From Olivibacter domesticus (lineage in GTDB: Bacteria > Bacteroidota > Bacteroidia > Sphingobacteriales > Sphingobacteriaceae), in contig NZ_FOAF01000001.1 of NCBI RefSeq assembly GCF_900109575.1, forward strand, positions 558,001 through 622,000: a DNA stretch of 64,000 bases, read 5' to 3'. The position numbers and the translations under genes were made by a program. The notes below the pieces were generated by a model. It saw only the letters and a list, made by a program, of their open reading frames with translations. It made no database searches and was not told the origin of the DNA. Shown here one piece after another: positions 62,587 to 64,000 of this stretch (position 1 is its first letter; each line of letters starts with the position of its first letter).

Positions 62587-63216
62587 TTATCCTACACGTT
62601 CTAATTCAACAAGGTGATTGATATTATAATGATCTTCGATATGGAACAAGCCCTTTTCATACGAAACAATGTATAAGGCAGTATTCATATGTGGAAAATC
62701 ATCCATCTCTGATAATGGTTTATTGGTAAGTAAACATAATAAAATGCGCATAGCCCTTCCATGCATACATATTAATATTTTTCGATCCTCTTCTTTTGAA
62801 ACGATGTGATCGATAGCCTCTTTTTGACGTTCTTGAACTTGAATAGGGCTTTCTCCACCATCAACACTTATGTTCAAATCGCCTTCACTCCATTTTTTGG
62901 TGATAGCATTAAAACCTGTTAATAGTTTATCACTTTGCTCTTGGCCTTCATAAATGCCCCAACTTATCTCATCCAGCCCTGCTAATTGTTCCCAAGGCAA
63001 TCCATCATTCACGAAATTCGCTACCGTTTGATGTGTCCTTAATAAGGTAGAAGTATAAACTCTATCAAAATCAACCCCTTTATATGCCTCATAAAAAGCA
63101 TGCGCCTGTTTTTGTCCCAATTCGTTCAATGGCGAGTTAACGCCTTTTCCTTGTACAATTCCTTTTTTATTTAAATCCGTTTCGCCGTGTCTAATGATAT
63201 AAAGTAGTTTTTTCAA
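62587..63216 (-). CDS. Histidine phosphatase superfamily protein
   Basis: Phosphoglycerate-mutase-like phosphatase (209 aa). The phospho-His motif is YIIRHGETDLNKKGIVQGKGVNSPLNELG and the second catalytic His is in KILICMHGRAMRILL; Glu in GIYEGQEQSDKL is the proton donor region. Substrate unknown. It sits between mqnE and mqnA with gaps of 24 and 26 bp, so a link to menaquinone metabolism is possible but unproven. Confidence 0.92.
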   Translation of the reverse strand: MKKLLYIIRHGETDLNKKGIVQGKGVNSPLNELGQKQAHAFYEAYKGVDFDRVYTSTLLRTHQTVANFVNDGLPWEQLAGLDEISWGIYEGQEQSDKLLTGFNAITKKWSEGDLNISVDGGESPIQVQERQKEAIDHIVSKEEDRKILICMHGRAMRILLCLLTNKPLSEMDDFPHMNTALYIVSYEKGLFHIEDHYNINHLVELERVG

Positions 63217-63240
63217 AGTATGTTATTTTATGTAAGGGTT

Positions 63241-64000
63241 TTAATTTAGCACCGGTAAGCTGTAGTAATTTGCTTTTTTGCCGTCTTTTTCTTCAAAAGC
63301 AACTTCGTTATAGTCGGTTACCACATTATAAAGCGTGTCGCGCTCTATTGGGTGTCTTCCTACTTGTTTGATAAGTTCTACTAACTGCTGGGTACTCATT
63401 GCGGGGGTTTGCTCTTCCGCACCTGCCATTGAATAGATCTTAGTAGTATCGTCCAAGGTACCGTCTATATCGTCGACTCCAAAACTCAAAGAAAGCTGAG
63501 CGGTATCTCTACTGATCATAGCCCAGTAAGCTTTAATATGCTGAAAGTTATCAAGATATATTCTGGCAATAGCATAGTTTCGTAAGTCTTCTATGACAGT
63601 TGATTCAGGAACATGCGACATCTGGTTGTCCTTATTTCTGAATTTAAGGGGGATAAATGTTTGAAAACCACCTGTTTTATCCTGCAAGGCACGAAGTCTT
63701 TCCATGTGGTCTACCCGGTGGTGATATTCCTCTATGTGCCCATAAAGCATCGTTGCATTGGAATGCATACCCAACTTATGCCATTCTTCGTGTATGGCCA
63801 GCCATTGTTCTGCATTACACTTATCATTGGCTATCTGTTCTCGTATCTCCGGTGCAAAGATCTCTGCCCCTCCGCCAGGCATTGATTCCAACCCAGCCTC
63901 CTTCATCATGCGCATACCGGTAGCGTAGTCAACCTTCGCTTTTTTAAATATGTAATGATATTCAACAGGGGTTAAGGCTTTAACATGCAAATTCGGTCGA
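63241..64000 (-). CDS. mqnE: Aminodeoxyfutalosine synthase, 5' end outside window
   Basis: C-terminal two-thirds of the radical-SAM enzyme MqnE, which joins 3-enolpyruvylbenzoate with the adenosyl moiety of SAM. The frame is open to the right edge and reads R-P-N-L-H-V-K-A-L-T, so no start is inside; the radical SAM CxxxCxxC motif lies beyond the window. Visible signatures: GLESMPGGGAEIFAPEIREQI, HSNATMLYGHIEEYHHRVDHMERLRALQD, LDNFQHIKAYWAMI and FGVDDIDGTLDDT. The GGGAEIF form and the DKCNAEQWLAIH segment favour MqnE over MqnC. First visible gene of the mqnE - phosphatase - mqnA operon. Confidence 0.92.
   Translation of the reverse strand, partial: RPNLHVKALTPVEYHYIFKKAKVDYATGMRMMKEAGLESMPGGGAEIFAPEIREQIANDKCNAEQWLAIHEEWHKLGMHSNATMLYGHIEEYHHRVDHMERLRALQDKTGGFQTFIPLKFRNKDNQMSHVPESTVIEDLRNYAIARIYLDNFQHIKAYWAMISRDTAQLSLSFGVDDIDGTLDDTTKIYSMAGAEEQTPAMSTQQLVELIKQVGRHPIERDTLYNVVTDYNEVAFEEKDGKKANYYSLPVLN

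Overview
The window looks like chromosomal DNA of a Bacteroidota bacterium, most likely of the Sphingobacteriaceae type (Pedobacter/Olivibacter/Sphingobacterium relatives). The grounds are low GC, many candidate promoters with the Bacteroidota -7 box TAnnTTTG and little Shine-Dalgarno signal, lineage-typical families (DUF6266, DUF6580, AraC regulators with an N-terminal CxxC, a TonB energy transducer with N-terminal anchor), the futalosine menaquinone genes mqnA/mqnE, and paired alpha-L-fucosidases. No tRNA, rRNA, insertion sequence, prophage or CRISPR array was seen. The only structured RNA identified with confidence is RNase P RNA.

Layout. 0-8.7 kb: two AraC regulators, an EcsC-like protein, SurE and a lipid kinase facing away from each other, a FemA/B-like transferase, a CvfB-like S1 protein, an NHL-type secreted protein and a SelW-like protein. 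9-14 kb: an envelope cluster of glucosaminidase, SGNH hydrolase, MBOAT acyltransferase and a second, convergent SGNH hydrolase. 14-25 kb: TonB, DUF1684, tsaC/sua5, asnS, sucC, an HD hydrolase, then pdxH-nuoC-nuoD without the rest of the nuo genes, YqgE and an NtrC-like regulator. 25-30 kb: rnpB, then a DUF4442/AlbA_2/lipoprotein/SCO/cytochrome c gene string, and an MFS transporter. 30-38.5 kb: a complete heavy-metal RND efflux module (OmpR-type regulator, kinase, TolC, adaptor, DUF190, CusA/CzcA pump) with a strong inverted repeat in front of the tolC-like gene. 38.5-39 kb: an unusual regulatory stretch with a candidate small RNA or attenuator, five in-phase 11-bp repeats and a 50-bp palindrome, leading to a DUF6266 gene. 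39.6-50 kb: hemF, gyrA, two TPR proteins, kdsD, recQ, kdsA. 50-53.4 kb: the circularly permuted ATP-grasp / alpha-E / transglutaminase operon, a system predicted to make or modify a peptide but of unknown product. 53.4-64 kb: AT-rich spacers around a small conserved ORF, a sirtuin, a DUF6580 membrane protein, two GH29 fucosidases, an AI-2E-type membrane protein, an aldo/keto reductase, and the operon mqnE - phosphatase - mqnA.

The most unusual pattern is not a gene. At seven intergenic sites (about 20.5, 23.8, 25.8, 33.3, 36.3, 49.1 and 55.3 kb) the DNA is built from short tandem units of 7 or 8 bp (types AGTTNNN, TTGATAC, TTGAATAG). Five of these sites share a nearly identical 33-bp block in either orientation. 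Several arrays start right at, or supply, the stop codon of the neighbouring gene.
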